Source: a bacterium
GTDB taxonomy: Bacteria > Desulfobacterota > Binatia > HRBIN30 > CADEER01
Assembly (NCBI GenBank): GCA_030430165.1
Contig: JAUIGL010000025.1
Coordinates: 1-64,000 of the forward strand
Direction of reading: 5' to 3'
Length of the DNA stretch: 64,000 nt
Position numbers and translations under genes: made by a program. Shown here piece by piece: positions 1-8,149 of the stretch; the stretch's first letter is position 1; each line of letters begins with the position of its first letter. The notes beneath the pieces were generated by a model. It was not told the DNA's origin, ran no database searches, and saw nothing but the letters and a program-made list of their open reading frames with translations.

Positions 1-2
1 CT

Positions 3-221
3 GCCGCTGCAGGCTCCGCCGGGGCATCACGCTGTCCACTGTGCGGCGGCGAGATCACGGTCGTGGAAATCCTCGCCATTCCTCAACATTATCGCCGCCG
101 TGAGCTGTGCATGGACGAATCGCCGAAGGGGTTGGGCTGCGAGCATTGTTGGATAAACGGAAGTCTGTGTTATCGCGAACGCCCGTCCTACGGCACCGCA
201 GCACCGATCCGGCCCCGGTAA
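3..221 (+). CDS. possible C-terminal fragment, open at left edge
   Basis: The frame is open from the left edge to a TAA at 219-221, about 72 residues. It contains CPLCGGEITVVEIL, a CPxCGG zinc-ribbon-like motif, followed by further Cys pairs (CEHC). The layout recalls the short zinc-ribbon end of some transposase-related proteins, but I cannot assign a family from this fragment. The tandem repeat that starts 13 bases after the stop is typical of intergenic DNA. It could be a gene remnant or a chance frame; the start lies outside the window. Confidence 0.22.
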   Translation, partial: AAAGSAGASRCPLCGGEITVVEILAIPQHYRRRELCMDESPKGLGCEHCWINGSLCYRERPSYGTAAPIRPR

Positions 222-233
222 CCGGGAACCCGA

Positions 234-475
234 ATCAGCGTTCATCGGCGTCTATCTGCGGCACAAAGACTCCCCCGAGCCCCATCCGTGCCCCGTGTTC
301 ATCCGTGTCTAATCTCCTATTCTCCAGAAAACCCATCAGCGTTCATCCGCGTCCATCTGCGGCAAAGAAAAGCCCCCGAGCCCCCATCCGTGCCCCCCGT
401 GTTCACCCGTGTCAGGTCTATCTTCGCCCAGAAACCCCATCAGCGTTCATCCGCGTCCATCTGCGGCAAAGAAGA
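234..475. repeat. tandem repeat, ~101-104 bp unit, 2.4 copies
   Basis: Units begin with the same motif (ATCAGCGTTCATC) at 234, 335 and 439, giving periods of 101 and 104. Each unit also carries CATCCGTGCCCC and GTTCA(T/C)CCGTGT; the third copy is partial. The array ends just before the stop codon of the barrel gene, so it lies downstream of that minus-strand gene. Similar sequence is a familiar dispersed intergenic repeat in many environmental genomes, from memory. It has no coding value. Confidence 0.8.
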
Positions 476-488
476 AAACCCACCCCCC

Positions 489-1991
489 TCACAAATACAC
501 CCGCAACCGAACGAACCCCTCGTCGTTCTTCTTGTACTGCCCGAGCCGGCTGCGCGCGCGTCCCGCCACGTGCAGGTAGCCCAACCGGGCCTCGAAGCGG
601 TCGAGGAAGCGATACGTCAGCCGCGGCATCAGCACCGTGTAGTCGCTCGACGCTCCGTACAGAGCGACCAACTGCAGCGTCAGGTCGTCGCGCAGGAATG
701 CACGGCGCACGTCCGCCAGCAGGACGGTCTCCGCTTTCTTGATCAAGAGCGGCACGGTGTCTTCGAGGACGTTGGTCTGGCTGACTTCGAACAGCAGGTC
801 GAAGTCGCGCACGCTGGTGTCGACGCCGACGCCCCACTGCACGGCGTCGCTCACCGCGAAGGTCTGGCCGAGGTCGATGTCGACCGAGGTGGCTCCCATC
901 CGGATCTCGTCCAGCGCCTCCTCCACCGCCTCGTCGACGGCGGGGTCGTCGGCAAACGAAAGCAGGTCGCGGTTGAAGGCGCGGCCGCGCGTGTAGGCCA
1001 GCTCGCCGCGCAGGCTGAAGTCGCCGATCGTGAACGCCAGATCGGCGCCCCAGGTGTGGTTGCGGCGGAAAACGGGCGAGAGGATGGTCGTCCCGGAAAC
1101 TCCCGGATCGACCCCCGGGGTCACATCGGCGCGCGCATCGAGGCGGAAGACCGGCGCGGTCTGGACGCCGTAGCGATAGTAGAGGGCGTAGTCGACGCCG
1201 GCGGTGTGCGCCGAGAACCGCGCGGCGTAGGTCGCGTTCTCGGCGGTGAACGCCGGCGACGCGGTGTTGCGTGTCTCGAGATCGAGCGGCACCTCGAATG
1301 GCGGCCCGGGCGACTGGTCGACGGCGAAGGTCGCGGGAGGCACCGCGTTGGGCGGGAACCAGCGCTCGCCTTGCAGCGGCAGGCGGAACGGGATGTAGCG
1401 CGGGACGACGATCACCTGCAGGCTCGACTCTTCGGGCAGCCACGACCTCGACAGGAAGTACTCGAGCTCGACCGACGGCACGCCGATCTTGCGCGTCGCC
1501 TCGTCCTCGAGCAGCGGGTCGGAGAAGCGCTCCGGGTTGATCACGTCGTTGGGCTGGTAGCGGTCGAGCTTGCCCCAGGAGTGCTTGATCTGGCCGACGC
1601 GCAGGCTGAAGGCGTCGGCGTCGTAGCGCAGGAACGCTTCCTCGATCTCGACCGCCGGCGACAGGCTCTGGAAGACGTCGTCGACGTTGTAGAACCCGGC
1701 ACTCCTCGCCAGGGTCGCCGGCCCGCCGTTCTGCAGCGAGGCCTCGACCTCGATCAGCAGCTCGTCGAAGATCCAAGAGCGGGCCTCGACCCACAGGCGC
1801 TGCCGGTTGAGCTCTTGCGGCGTCGCATGGTCGACCCGAAACACCTGGCGGGTCTCGAGGTAGGCGCCGACATCGAGCGGCCGGCCGGCAACCTCGCCGC
1901 TCCAGGCGGAAGCCGCAGTCGCCCAGCAGGCGACGGCCAGCGCCGCGCCCGCCAACCACGCCCCGCTCCTCTTCCACCACGGCCGCTGCAC
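489..1991 (-). CDS. outer-membrane beta-barrel protein (DUF1302/porin-like)
   Basis: A 500-residue protein with a clear signal peptide (about residues 1-30, ending ATAASAWS). The rest alternates polar and hydrophobic residues with many aromatic and Arg/Asp positions, as expected of a large beta-barrel. Phrases such as LRVGQIKHSWGKLDRYQPNDVINPERF resemble DUF1302-type outer-membrane proteins, where a plasma-type W/G-K motif follows an early strand. It ends FVRLRVYL, a plausible last strand. The start is GTG. DUF1302 proteins are often linked to export or uptake of hydrophobic compounds; the substrate here is unknown. No partner gene is adjacent. Confidence 0.6.
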   Translation of the reverse strand: MQRPWWKRSGAWLAGAALAVACWATAASAWSGEVAGRPLDVGAYLETRQVFRVDHATPQELNRQRLWVEARSWIFDELLIEVEASLQNGGPATLARSAGFYNVDDVFQSLSPAVEIEEAFLRYDADAFSLRVGQIKHSWGKLDRYQPNDVINPERFSDPLLEDEATRKIGVPSVELEYFLSRSWLPEESSLQVIVVPRYIPFRLPLQGERWFPPNAVPPATFAVDQSPGPPFEVPLDLETRNTASPAFTAENATYAARFSAHTAGVDYALYYRYGVQTAPVFRLDARADVTPGVDPGVSGTTILSPVFRRNHTWGADLAFTIGDFSLRGELAYTRGRAFNRDLLSFADDPAVDEAVEEALDEIRMGATSVDIDLGQTFAVSDAVQWGVGVDTSVRDFDLLFEVSQTNVLEDTVPLLIKKAETVLLADVRRAFLRDDLTLQLVALYGASSDYTVLMPRLTYRFLDRFEARLGYLHVAGRARSRLGQYKKNDEGFVRLRVYL

Positions 1992-2443
1992 AACCCCCCC
2001 ACGCTCTCCGGAGCCATCCGGATCGACCTCGCGACCTTAGCGCAGAAGCCCGCTGATGAACAGTGTTCGGGCGGCTAGGTGGTGGGTCAGTTTGGACCTC
2101 CGGAACTAAACGGAGCCTCGCTACGCTCGGTCATTCGAGGGTCCCTCACCCGGCCTTCGGCCGACCTCTCCCACAGGGAGAGGCATCTGAAGTCCCTTCT
2201 CCCTGTGGGAGAAGGGCAGGATGAGGGTCCCTCAAATGAGGGCGTAGCCCCACCGATGTATTTTCGTGGCGTTCGACCGGATCGATCGCATTCGAAGCGC
2301 TTCGGTCGCTCTCCGAGTTTCAACCGACCCACTTCCCACCGGCTATGTAGTGGGACAGCCTGAAAGGTCGACGGGCATAGGGGCCCCGCTACGCTCGGTC
2401 ACCTCATCCCCCCTCACCCAAGCAACCGGCCCCTCCTCAGACG
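1992..2443. other. intergenic region made of repeats
   Basis: This stretch of about 450 bases has no convincing gene. It holds the ~146 bp repeat at 2109-2254 and a second, shorter piece near 2390-2440 that shares the CGCTACGCTCGGTCA motif. Short frames on both strands here are encoded by the repeats. Confidence 0.7.
2109..2254. repeat. dispersed ~146 bp intergenic repeat, copy 1
   Basis: Near-identical to 58745-58890: the same order of CTCGCTACGCTCGGTCA, CCTCACCCGGCC, an inverted CTCTCCCACAGGGAGAG core, a second inverted pair CTTCTCCC..GGGAGAAG, and a closing GGGTCCCTCA. The inverted pairs would fold as hairpins in RNA. Shorter relatives occur at 24183-24290 and 25497-25575. Confidence 0.85.
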
Positions 2444-2623
2444 TCAGTTGTCGTCGGGGGTGTTGGTGCTGGTCGGCTCGGCGGTGTTGGTCGGCAGGAG
2501 CTCGCCGGGGAAGAAGATGTCCTGGTCGCCGCACGAAACCAGACCGACCACGATCGTCACCAACAGGCAGAGCGAGCCTATGAGCGCCAGTGTTTCGGCC
2601 GACAGTCTGTGGGTTCGTGGCAT
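2444..2623 (-). CDS. small lipoprotein, 59 aa
   Basis: A strong Shine-Dalgarno (AAGGAGCT, 2628-2634 on the minus strand) sits 4-5 bases before ATG at 2623, which is why I chose this start over an upstream one. The product has an N-terminal Arg/His-rich stretch, one hydrophobic segment (LALIGSLCLLVTIVVG) and LVSCG, a lipobox-like end. After the Cys comes a short Thr/Pro/Asn-rich tail ending TNTPDDN, as in the linkers of secreted proteins elsewhere in this window. No function can be inferred. It is flanked by repeats and is divergent from the MBL gene. Confidence 0.6.
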   Translation of the reverse strand: MPRTHRLSAETLALIGSLCLLVTIVVGLVSCGDQDIFFPGELLPTNTAEPTSTNTPDDN

Positions 2624-2733
2624 GCGAGCTCCTTCCGCGGGCGTCTCTCGGCACCCGTGATTCACCACAGTAGCGGATCGTTTGCGCCAGAGTAAGGCAA
2701 GCCGCCTTCTTCCGTGTTACCCTCGGAGCCGTC

Positions 2734-3753
2734 ATGAAACCCGCCTTCATCCCGCGCCTGATCAACCACCCCTTCGGCGACCCCGGTCTCTACGTAGAGC
2801 TCCGCTACCTGGGCCAGGCCCTGCTGTTCGATCTCGGCCGCATCGATCGGCGGCCGGCGACCAGCTTGTTCAAGCTGCACCACGTGTTCGTCTCGCACAC
2901 CCACATGGATCACTTCATCGGCTTCGACCACCTGCTGCGCCTGTTCCTGGCGCGCGAGCGCGACCTGCACCTGTACGGACCTCCCGGGTTCATCGAGAAC
3001 GTCCGCGGGCGCCTCGCCGGCTACACCTGGAACCTGATCGAGAGCTACCCGCTGCAACTGACCGTCCACGAGATCGGTCCGCAGCGGGTGCGCAGCGTCG
3101 CCCTGCCGGCGCGCACCGCGTTCACCCCGGAACAGGAATCCGAGCGCCCCTTCGACGGCGTAATCCTCGACGAGCCCGACTACCAGGTGCGCACCGCCCA
3201 CCTCGACCACAAGATTCCGAGCATGGGGTTCGCGCTCGAGGAAAAGACCCGGCTCAACGTGCGCCCCGAACGACTCGACGCCCTCGGCGTGCCCGCCGGC
3301 CGCTGGCTCAACGAGCTGAAGCGCGCAGTGCGCGAACAGCGCGATCCGGACACCGAGATCGTCGCCGAGTGGCGCAGCGAGGGCGAGACCCACCGCCGCG
3401 CGTTCCAGCTCGGCGCCCTGCGCGACGATCTGCTGGTCGAGACCGCCGGGCAGAAGCTCGCCTACGTCGTCGACACGATCTTCACCCGCGACAACATGCA
3501 GCGCATCTGCGAGCTGGTGCAGGGCGCCGACATCCTCTTCTGCGAGTCGCTGTTCCTCGACGCGGAGCGCGACGAGGCAACCAAACGCCACCACCTGACC
3601 GCGCGCCAGGCGGGTACCCTGGCGCGCGCCGCCGGCGTCAAACGCCTCGAGAACTTCCACTTCTCCTCCCGCTACGAGCGCAATCCGGCTCCCTTCCGGG
3701 CGGAGGCACAGGCCGCGTTTCGCGGCGACCTGGCCGCCGATGTCCCGGACTGA
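2734..3753 (+). CDS. MBL-fold hydrolase, ribonuclease Z-like
   Basis: A 339-residue metallo-beta-lactamase-fold protein. The zinc motif HTHMDH is at residues 55-60 inside VFVSHTHMDHFIGFDHLL, and later metal ligands are plausible in ADILFCESLF and TARQAG. The arrangement, with a flat N-terminal strand region (YVELRYLGQALLFDLG), matches RNase Z-like members rather than glyoxalase II. Length fits RNase Z (about 310). A long insertion (about residues 115-220) and the absence of an obvious tRNA-binding exosite make a tRNA 3'-processing role unproven. Its end overlaps the next gene by 14 bases, so the two are probably co-translated. Confidence 0.75.
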   Translation: MKPAFIPRLINHPFGDPGLYVELRYLGQALLFDLGRIDRRPATSLFKLHHVFVSHTHMDHFIGFDHLLRLFLARERDLHLYGPPGFIENVRGRLAGYTWNLIESYPLQLTVHEIGPQRVRSVALPARTAFTPEQESERPFDGVILDEPDYQVRTAHLDHKIPSMGFALEEKTRLNVRPERLDALGVPAGRWLNELKRAVREQRDPDTEIVAEWRSEGETHRRAFQLGALRDDLLVETAGQKLAYVVDTIFTRDNMQRICELVQGADILFCESLFLDAERDEATKRHHLTARQAGTLARAAGVKRLENFHFSSRYERNPAPFRAEAQAAFRGDLAADVPD

Positions 3754-4177
3754 GCTGAGCCGCGAGGCGCGCGAGTTTCTCGAGCGACAGCGGGTCGGGC
3801 ACCTGGCCACCGCCGACCGCGCCGGCAACCCGCACGTGGTTCCGGTGTGCTACGCCTGGCGCGCACCGCACGTCTATTTCGTCTGCGACGAAAAACCGAA
3901 GCGCGGCAGCCCGCGCGCGCTCAAGCGGCTCGCCAATCTGCGCGAGAACCCGCGCGCCGCGCTGGTGGTCGACCACTACGAAGACGACTGGAGCCAACTG
4001 GCCTACCTGCTGCTGCAACTCGACGCCGCAACGGTCGACGATACGACGGAATACGAAGCGATTCTCGACCAACTGCGCGGCCGTTACCCCGGCTACCGCG
4101 CGATGGACCTGCGCATCGAGCGCAATCCGATGGTTCGACTCACGCCGACATCGGCCCACTTCTGGCAGTCCCGCTGA
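3740..4177 (+). CDS. PPOX-type flavin/F420-dependent enzyme
   Basis: A 145-residue split-barrel protein of the pyridoxamine-phosphate-oxidase-like group. The first strand region VGHLATADRAGNPHVVPVCYAW is the classic opening, followed by VYFVCDEKPKR and a basic helix. The closing segment with YPGYRAMDLR...MVRLTPTSAHFW matches the Rv0121-type subfamily annotated as probable F420-dependent; whether this organism makes F420 cannot be seen here, so FMN is equally possible. It starts inside the MBL gene, 14 bases before that gene's end. The substrate is unknown. Confidence 0.72.
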   Translation: MSRTELSREAREFLERQRVGHLATADRAGNPHVVPVCYAWRAPHVYFVCDEKPKRGSPRALKRLANLRENPRAALVVDHYEDDWSQLAYLLLQLDAATVDDTTEYEAILDQLRGRYPGYRAMDLRIERNPMVRLTPTSAHFWQSR

Positions 4178-4179
4178 GC

Positions 4180-5319
4180 TCAGCGCACGGTGTTGTCGAT
4201 CACTCCCATGCGGTCGACCTCGATCACCACGCGATCGCCGGGCACCAGGTACAGGCCCTCCTCGCGCGCGTCGGCGGCGTAGCGTTCGGCAACCCGGCTC
4301 ACCACCGAGCGATCCCAACCACCCAACAACCAGGCGCCGACGCCGGCGACCTGGGTCGCGCGCGGGATACCCTGGAACGCGGTGCCGCTCGGTGTGCCGC
4401 CGAGGATCATGGTTCGTCCTTCGATGACGTTCGGCTCCGGCAACAGCGACACCGTCGCGCCGCGGTGCTGCCAACGCGCGTCCTGCCGTTGCCAGGTCTG
4501 CGCGATCATCTCGTCGATGTCCCAGATCGCCTGCGACACCAGCGCGTCCTGCCGCTTCTCGCCGTTGACGTAGAGCCGCAAGCGCAAGCTGCCGGCAAAC
4601 GCGCGGTAGTCGGCGGGGATGACGAACAAGTTGCCGACCGGCAGGAAGCCGGGGAAGCTCTTGCCGGTTGTGAATCCCACCCCCGAGGTGACGTCGGAGA
4701 CGTCGATGTGCTCGAGCAGGGTGAGCCGGTCGGTGTACTCGTTCGCCAGCAGCAGCCCCAGGTACTCCGCCGTCTTGCCGCGGCGCAGACGGGCAAGCGT
4801 CACCCAGGCCAGCTCGACCTCGTAGTCGAGCAATCCCTCGCCGGCGGCCACCGCCGACCTCGGCCCGGTCGGCTCGACCAGCTTGGCAAACAGAAACGGC
4901 CCGTCCTCGACCTCGGCCTCGCCGGCGTGCTCCGGGTAATTGGTGCCGGCGGCGATATGGTGGTCGCCGAGGTCGACCGGCATCGACAGTAGCCGCGCGT
5001 CGATGCCGCGCAAACAGTAGTCGGGCGGATCTTCGGCGACGCCGCGCAGGCGTTCGTATCCGACCTGGTTGAACACCGCGATCGCATCGCCGAGCGGACG
5101 ACCGAGGGCGCAGACGAGGTCGATCAGCGCTACCCGCCCGCTCTCATAGGCGGTGACCATCACCGGCACCTGCCCCTCGGCGGTCTCGATGCGCCCGAAA
5201 GTCAGGGCCTCGCTCGGCGGCGCGATCTCCAGCGAGTGGTCCGGCTCGGCGCCTGCGGCGGCCGAACAGGCCATCCAGACCAATCCGAAAATTGCAAAGC
5301 TTCTCCTGAACAATGGCAT
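4180..5319 (-). CDS. exported fumarylacetoacetate-hydrolase-family protein
   Basis: A 379-residue protein with a FAH catalytic domain: the metal-binding Glu pair in YEVELAWV, a NEYTDR equivalent of the usual ND-x-TDR region, and the GTPSGTAF loop near the end. FAH enzymes cleave C-C bonds or hydrolyse acylpyruvates with a divalent metal. Unusually, it opens with a signal peptide (MPLFRRSFAIFGLVWMACSAAAGAEP), so the protein is probably periplasmic. I chose ATG at 5319 because it gives the compact signal sequence; the frame continues upstream to 5391. It converges with the PPOX gene, with a 2-base gap, and diverges from the pentapeptide gene. Confidence 0.75.
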   Translation of the reverse strand: MPLFRRSFAIFGLVWMACSAAAGAEPDHSLEIAPPSEALTFGRIETAEGQVPVMVTAYESGRVALIDLVCALGRPLGDAIAVFNQVGYERLRGVAEDPPDYCLRGIDARLLSMPVDLGDHHIAAGTNYPEHAGEAEVEDGPFLFAKLVEPTGPRSAVAAGEGLLDYEVELAWVTLARLRRGKTAEYLGLLLANEYTDRLTLLEHIDVSDVTSGVGFTTGKSFPGFLPVGNLFVIPADYRAFAGSLRLRLYVNGEKRQDALVSQAIWDIDEMIAQTWQRQDARWQHRGATVSLLPEPNVIEGRTMILGGTPSGTAFQGIPRATQVAGVGAWLLGGWDRSVVSRVAERYAADAREEGLYLVPGDRVVIEVDRMGVIDNTVR

Positions 5320-5411
5320 CCAACCCCCGATTTGCTTTGAAGACCCGACCCTGTCCGTATATCCAACAGACGGATGTCTGACCAAATGCACGACAGCAAG
5401 GAGATGCCATC

Positions 5412-6497
5412 GTGAGCGGCACCACCCGAGTCCTATTCGTCCTCGCCGGCCTGATCGCCCTTTGGTTCGTCTGGTTGGCGATCGAGGTTCGGGTCGACGA
5501 GCCGATGCCGCCGGTGCGAGAGCGCGCCCGCGCGCCGCTCAACGGCGGCGGCGCGGCGCGGCGCCCCCAGGAATCGGAACGGCCGGCTCGCCGCGAAGCG
5601 GGCGGCGAGCCCGGCAGCGACGCCCCGCGCTCGTTGGGCCAGCGCGCCGAGCGCCCGGCGCGAGCCGGCGGAGAGCGGCCGCAGCGCGACCTTGGCGAGC
5701 GGCGCGAGATCGAGGAGCCGGCGGACCAAGAGGCCGAGATCGCCGTCGCCGGCCTCGACCGCCCATCGGGCAACGCCCGCCCCGGCGGCGCCGGCGGCGG
5801 CTCCGGTCGAAGCGGATCGGGCTCGGGCGCCGCAGCCAGCGGCGGCGCGCAAGGTGACGGCGAAACCGATCCGGCGCAGGCAGCCAACCAAGCGCCGACA
5901 CCGTTCGTCCCCGGCCCGGGCGATCTCAAACCCTTCGCCGACCTCAGCGGCGCCGAGCTCGGCCAGCGCGACCTCCAGGAGCTGGAGCTGCAGGGAGCCA
6001 GCTTCGCCGAGGCCAACCTGCGCCAGGCGAACCTCGAAGGCGCCGACCTGCGCGAAACCAACTTCAACAGCGCCAACCTCGGCGCCGCCAACCTGCGCCG
6101 CTCCGACCTCAGCGACGCCGAGCTCCACAAGGCACAGCTCGACCAGGCCGACTTCCGCGGCGCCGACCTGCGCTCGACCGACCTCAGCGAAGCCTCGCTG
6201 GTCAAGGCCAACTTCGGCGGCGTCACCTTCGTCGGCGCCGATTTCCAGAACGCCGACCTCAAGGGCGCCACACTCTTCGGTACCGATTTCCGCGACACCA
6301 ACCTCGACGGCGTCAACTTCGAAGGGGCAGACCTACGCGAAGCGAACCTCAACGGCGCCGATCTCAGCAACGTCCAGAACCTGACCTGCGACCAGCTGAC
6401 CTCGGCGCGCGCCTGGGACCGCGCGATCCGACCCGAATCGCTCGCCTGCGGCGCGCCGCTGCCGGGCGACTTCGACGGCGACGACTTCGTCGAGTGA
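5412..6497 (+). CDS. membrane-anchored pentapeptide-repeat protein
   Basis: A GTG start 7 bases after AAGGAG (5399-5404). The 361 residues divide into one N-terminal transmembrane anchor (VLFVLAGLIALWFVWLAI, about 7-24), a Pro/Arg/Gly/Ala-rich low-complexity linker (about 30-170), and a run of A(D/N)LXX pentapeptide repeats (about 180-325) that should form a right-handed quadrilateral helix. The end (LTCDQLTSARAWDRAI) is the cap often seen after such repeats. Likely inserted with the repeats outside or inside the inner membrane, depending on orientation. Function unknown; pentapeptide proteins range from gyrase mimics to scaffolds. Confidence 0.8.
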   Translation: MSGTTRVLFVLAGLIALWFVWLAIEVRVDEPMPPVRERARAPLNGGGAARRPQESERPARREAGGEPGSDAPRSLGQRAERPARAGGERPQRDLGERREIEEPADQEAEIAVAGLDRPSGNARPGGAGGGSGRSGSGSGAAASGGAQGDGETDPAQAANQAPTPFVPGPGDLKPFADLSGAELGQRDLQELELQGASFAEANLRQANLEGADLRETNFNSANLGAANLRRSDLSDAELHKAQLDQADFRGADLRSTDLSEASLVKANFGGVTFVGADFQNADLKGATLFGTDFRDTNLDGVNFEGADLREANLNGADLSNVQNLTCDQLTSARAWDRAIRPESLACGAPLPGDFDGDDFVE

Positions 6498-6604
6498 TCG
6501 GAGCGACGCAGCAAATCGCCGTACTGCACGACCGCTGCAAAATTGCTCGCTGAGGGGTTGCACGGCCGGATCAAAGTTCTAAGGAATACAGACCGGAGGT
6601 AGAT

Positions 6605-7459
6605 ATGGACACCAGCGCTCTCGAATCCCTGGGAATCAACGAAGACTTCTTCGAAACACTGATCGAGCTGACCACGACCTGGGGGCTGCGCGTCCTCGGC
6701 GCGATCGCGGTGCTGATCATCGGCCGCATCATCGCCGGTCGGGTACGCAAGCTGACCCAGCGCGTCCTCGAGCGGGCCAACACCGACCCGACGCTGATCC
6801 CGTTTTTCGCGTCGATCTCCTACTATCTCATCCTGACCATCGTCATCATCGCCGTCCTCAACCTGTTCGGCGTCGAGACGACCAGCCTGGTCGCCGTCAT
6901 CGGTGCCGCCGGCCTGGCCATCGGCTTGGCCCTGCAAGGCACGCTGTCCAATTTCGCCTCCGGGGTGATGCTGCTGACCTTCCGGCCGTTTCGCGCCGGA
7001 GACTACGTCGACATCGCCGGCACCGCCGGCACCGTCGACGAGATCGGCTTGTTCACGGTTCGCATGAACACTCCCGACAACGTGCAGATCATCGTCCCCA
7101 ACTCGGACGTGTACGGCCAGACGATCAAGAACTTCGCCGCCAACGCCACGCGCCGCGTCGACATGGTGATGGGGATCTCCTACGACGACAACATCGGGGT
7201 CGCGATCGACACCATCAACAAGGTGCTGGAGGCCGACTCACGCGTGCTGAAGGATCCCGCCAGCACGGTCGCGGTGTCGGAGCTCGCAGACTCGTCGGTC
7301 AACCTGGTGGTGCGCCCGTGGTGCAAGAAGGAAGACTACTGGAATCTGCGCTTCGACCTCACCCGCAAGATGAAGGAAGAGCTCGAAGCCGCGGGCTGCA
7401 GCATCCCGTACCCGCAGCACGACGTCCACATGATCCCGCCGGAGTCGGCCGCGTCGTAG
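6605..7459 (+). CDS. mscS: small-conductance mechanosensitive channel, MscS family
   Basis: A 284-residue channel protein. Hydrophobic helices are at about 30-45, 62-85 and 90-112; the third is the Gly/Ala-rich pore helix (VAVIGAAGLAIGLALQGTLSNFASG). It runs into the FRPFRAGDYV beta-domain signature and the PNSDVYGQTIKNF motif, and ends in an alpha/beta cytoplasmic cage (VDMVMGISYDDNI...). Length equals E. coli MscS (286), so it releases solutes on hypo-osmotic shock. A Shine-Dalgarno-like GGAGG stands just before ATG. It is preceded by an apparently separate transcription unit and meets a hydrolase gene tail to tail. Confidence 0.92.
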   Translation: MDTSALESLGINEDFFETLIELTTTWGLRVLGAIAVLIIGRIIAGRVRKLTQRVLERANTDPTLIPFFASISYYLILTIVIIAVLNLFGVETTSLVAVIGAAGLAIGLALQGTLSNFASGVMLLTFRPFRAGDYVDIAGTAGTVDEIGLFTVRMNTPDNVQIIVPNSDVYGQTIKNFAANATRRVDMVMGISYDDNIGVAIDTINKVLEADSRVLKDPASTVAVSELADSSVNLVVRPWCKKEDYWNLRFDLTRKMKEELEAAGCSIPYPQHDVHMIPPESAAS

Positions 7460-7472
7460 ACCCCGACGCAGG

Positions 7473-8141
7473 TCAGCTTCCCGCCGCGATTTTCAGCTCG
7501 GACAAGGCGCCTGCGAGGTCGGCCGGTACGGCCCGGCCCGCAGGCGCCTGCAACGCCAGCTTCCACCAGGCCGGCCTGGCAGACGGGTCGCCCGACAAAA
7601 GCAGCGGACTCGCCTCGCGGACGAACCGTTCCACGTAGTCGTCCGGCCGCAGGTCGTGATCGAGGTAGGCCACCCCCGCGTCCGCGCCGCCGCGCGCGAA
7701 GTGCTCGCCATCGGATAGAAAGCTGAGCTTGGCCGCACCCGGATCGGGCACGTTACCGCCGCCGGCGAGCCCCCGCCCGGGCAGCAACAACGCCGCCGCC
7801 ACCTCCGCGGTTCGGCTACCAGCGAGCAGCAGCGCGACGTAAGCCCCCACCCCTGCCCCGACCACCGCCGAGCGCCCGATGTGCGCCAGCGCGGTATCGG
7901 CATCGGCGGCGAGCAACTCGGGAGAATAAGCGCCGCCGCGGGGCCAACTCGAGTGGCCGTGACCGCTGAAGTCGAGCGCAAACACCGGGCCCTGCCATAG
8001 CGCGAAGGCCTCTGGCCATGCGGCGCTCGAGCCACCGAGCTCGTGCAGCAGCAACAACGGCAGGCCCTGCCCGGCGCTCACCTCGTGCAACGCGAGATTC
8101 ACCCGCCCGTGCTGCAACTCGATGGTTCGCCCCTCGCTCAT
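7473..8141 (-). CDS. alpha/beta-hydrolase-fold protein lacking the nucleophile
   Basis: A 222-residue alpha/beta-hydrolase-fold protein with the usual core: LPLLLLHELGG at the oxyanion region and FALDFSGHGHSSWP. At the nucleophile elbow, the motif GxSxG reads GAGVG (residues 95-99), so serine is replaced by glycine. The C-terminal half is short, without an evident GH-x-x-H catalytic histidine. It is therefore probably non-catalytic as a hydrolase. The ATG at 8141 is 8 bases after the stop of the intact hydrolase gene, with GAGAAG as ribosome site, so the pair is co-translated. The sequence may be degraded or may act as a binding partner. Confidence 0.68.
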   Translation of the reverse strand: MSEGRTIELQHGRVNLALHEVSAGQGLPLLLLHELGGSSAAWPEAFALWQGPVFALDFSGHGHSSWPRGGAYSPELLAADADTALAHIGRSAVVGAGVGAYVALLLAGSRTAEVAAALLLPGRGLAGGGNVPDPGAAKLSFLSDGEHFARGGADAGVAYLDHDLRPDDYVERFVREASPLLLSGDPSARPAWWKLALQAPAGRAVPADLAGALSELKIAAGS

Positions 8142-8149
8142 CTTCTCGC

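Noticed and set aside
27-245. 72-residue minus-strand frame at the left edge
   Set aside because: It overlaps a tandem repeat and shows no domain or ribosome site.
234-475. CRISPR-like array
   Set aside because: The 101-104 bp units are tandem with no spacers.
288-2078. Long plus-strand frame opposite the barrel gene
   Set aside because: Antisense to a signal-peptide protein with consistent barrel sequence; high GC content makes long open frames by chance. Its residue pattern is Arg/Ala/Val-rich without domain.
3740-4177. Evidence for an F420 biosynthetic pathway
   Set aside because: Only a PPOX-fold protein is present, which may use FMN.
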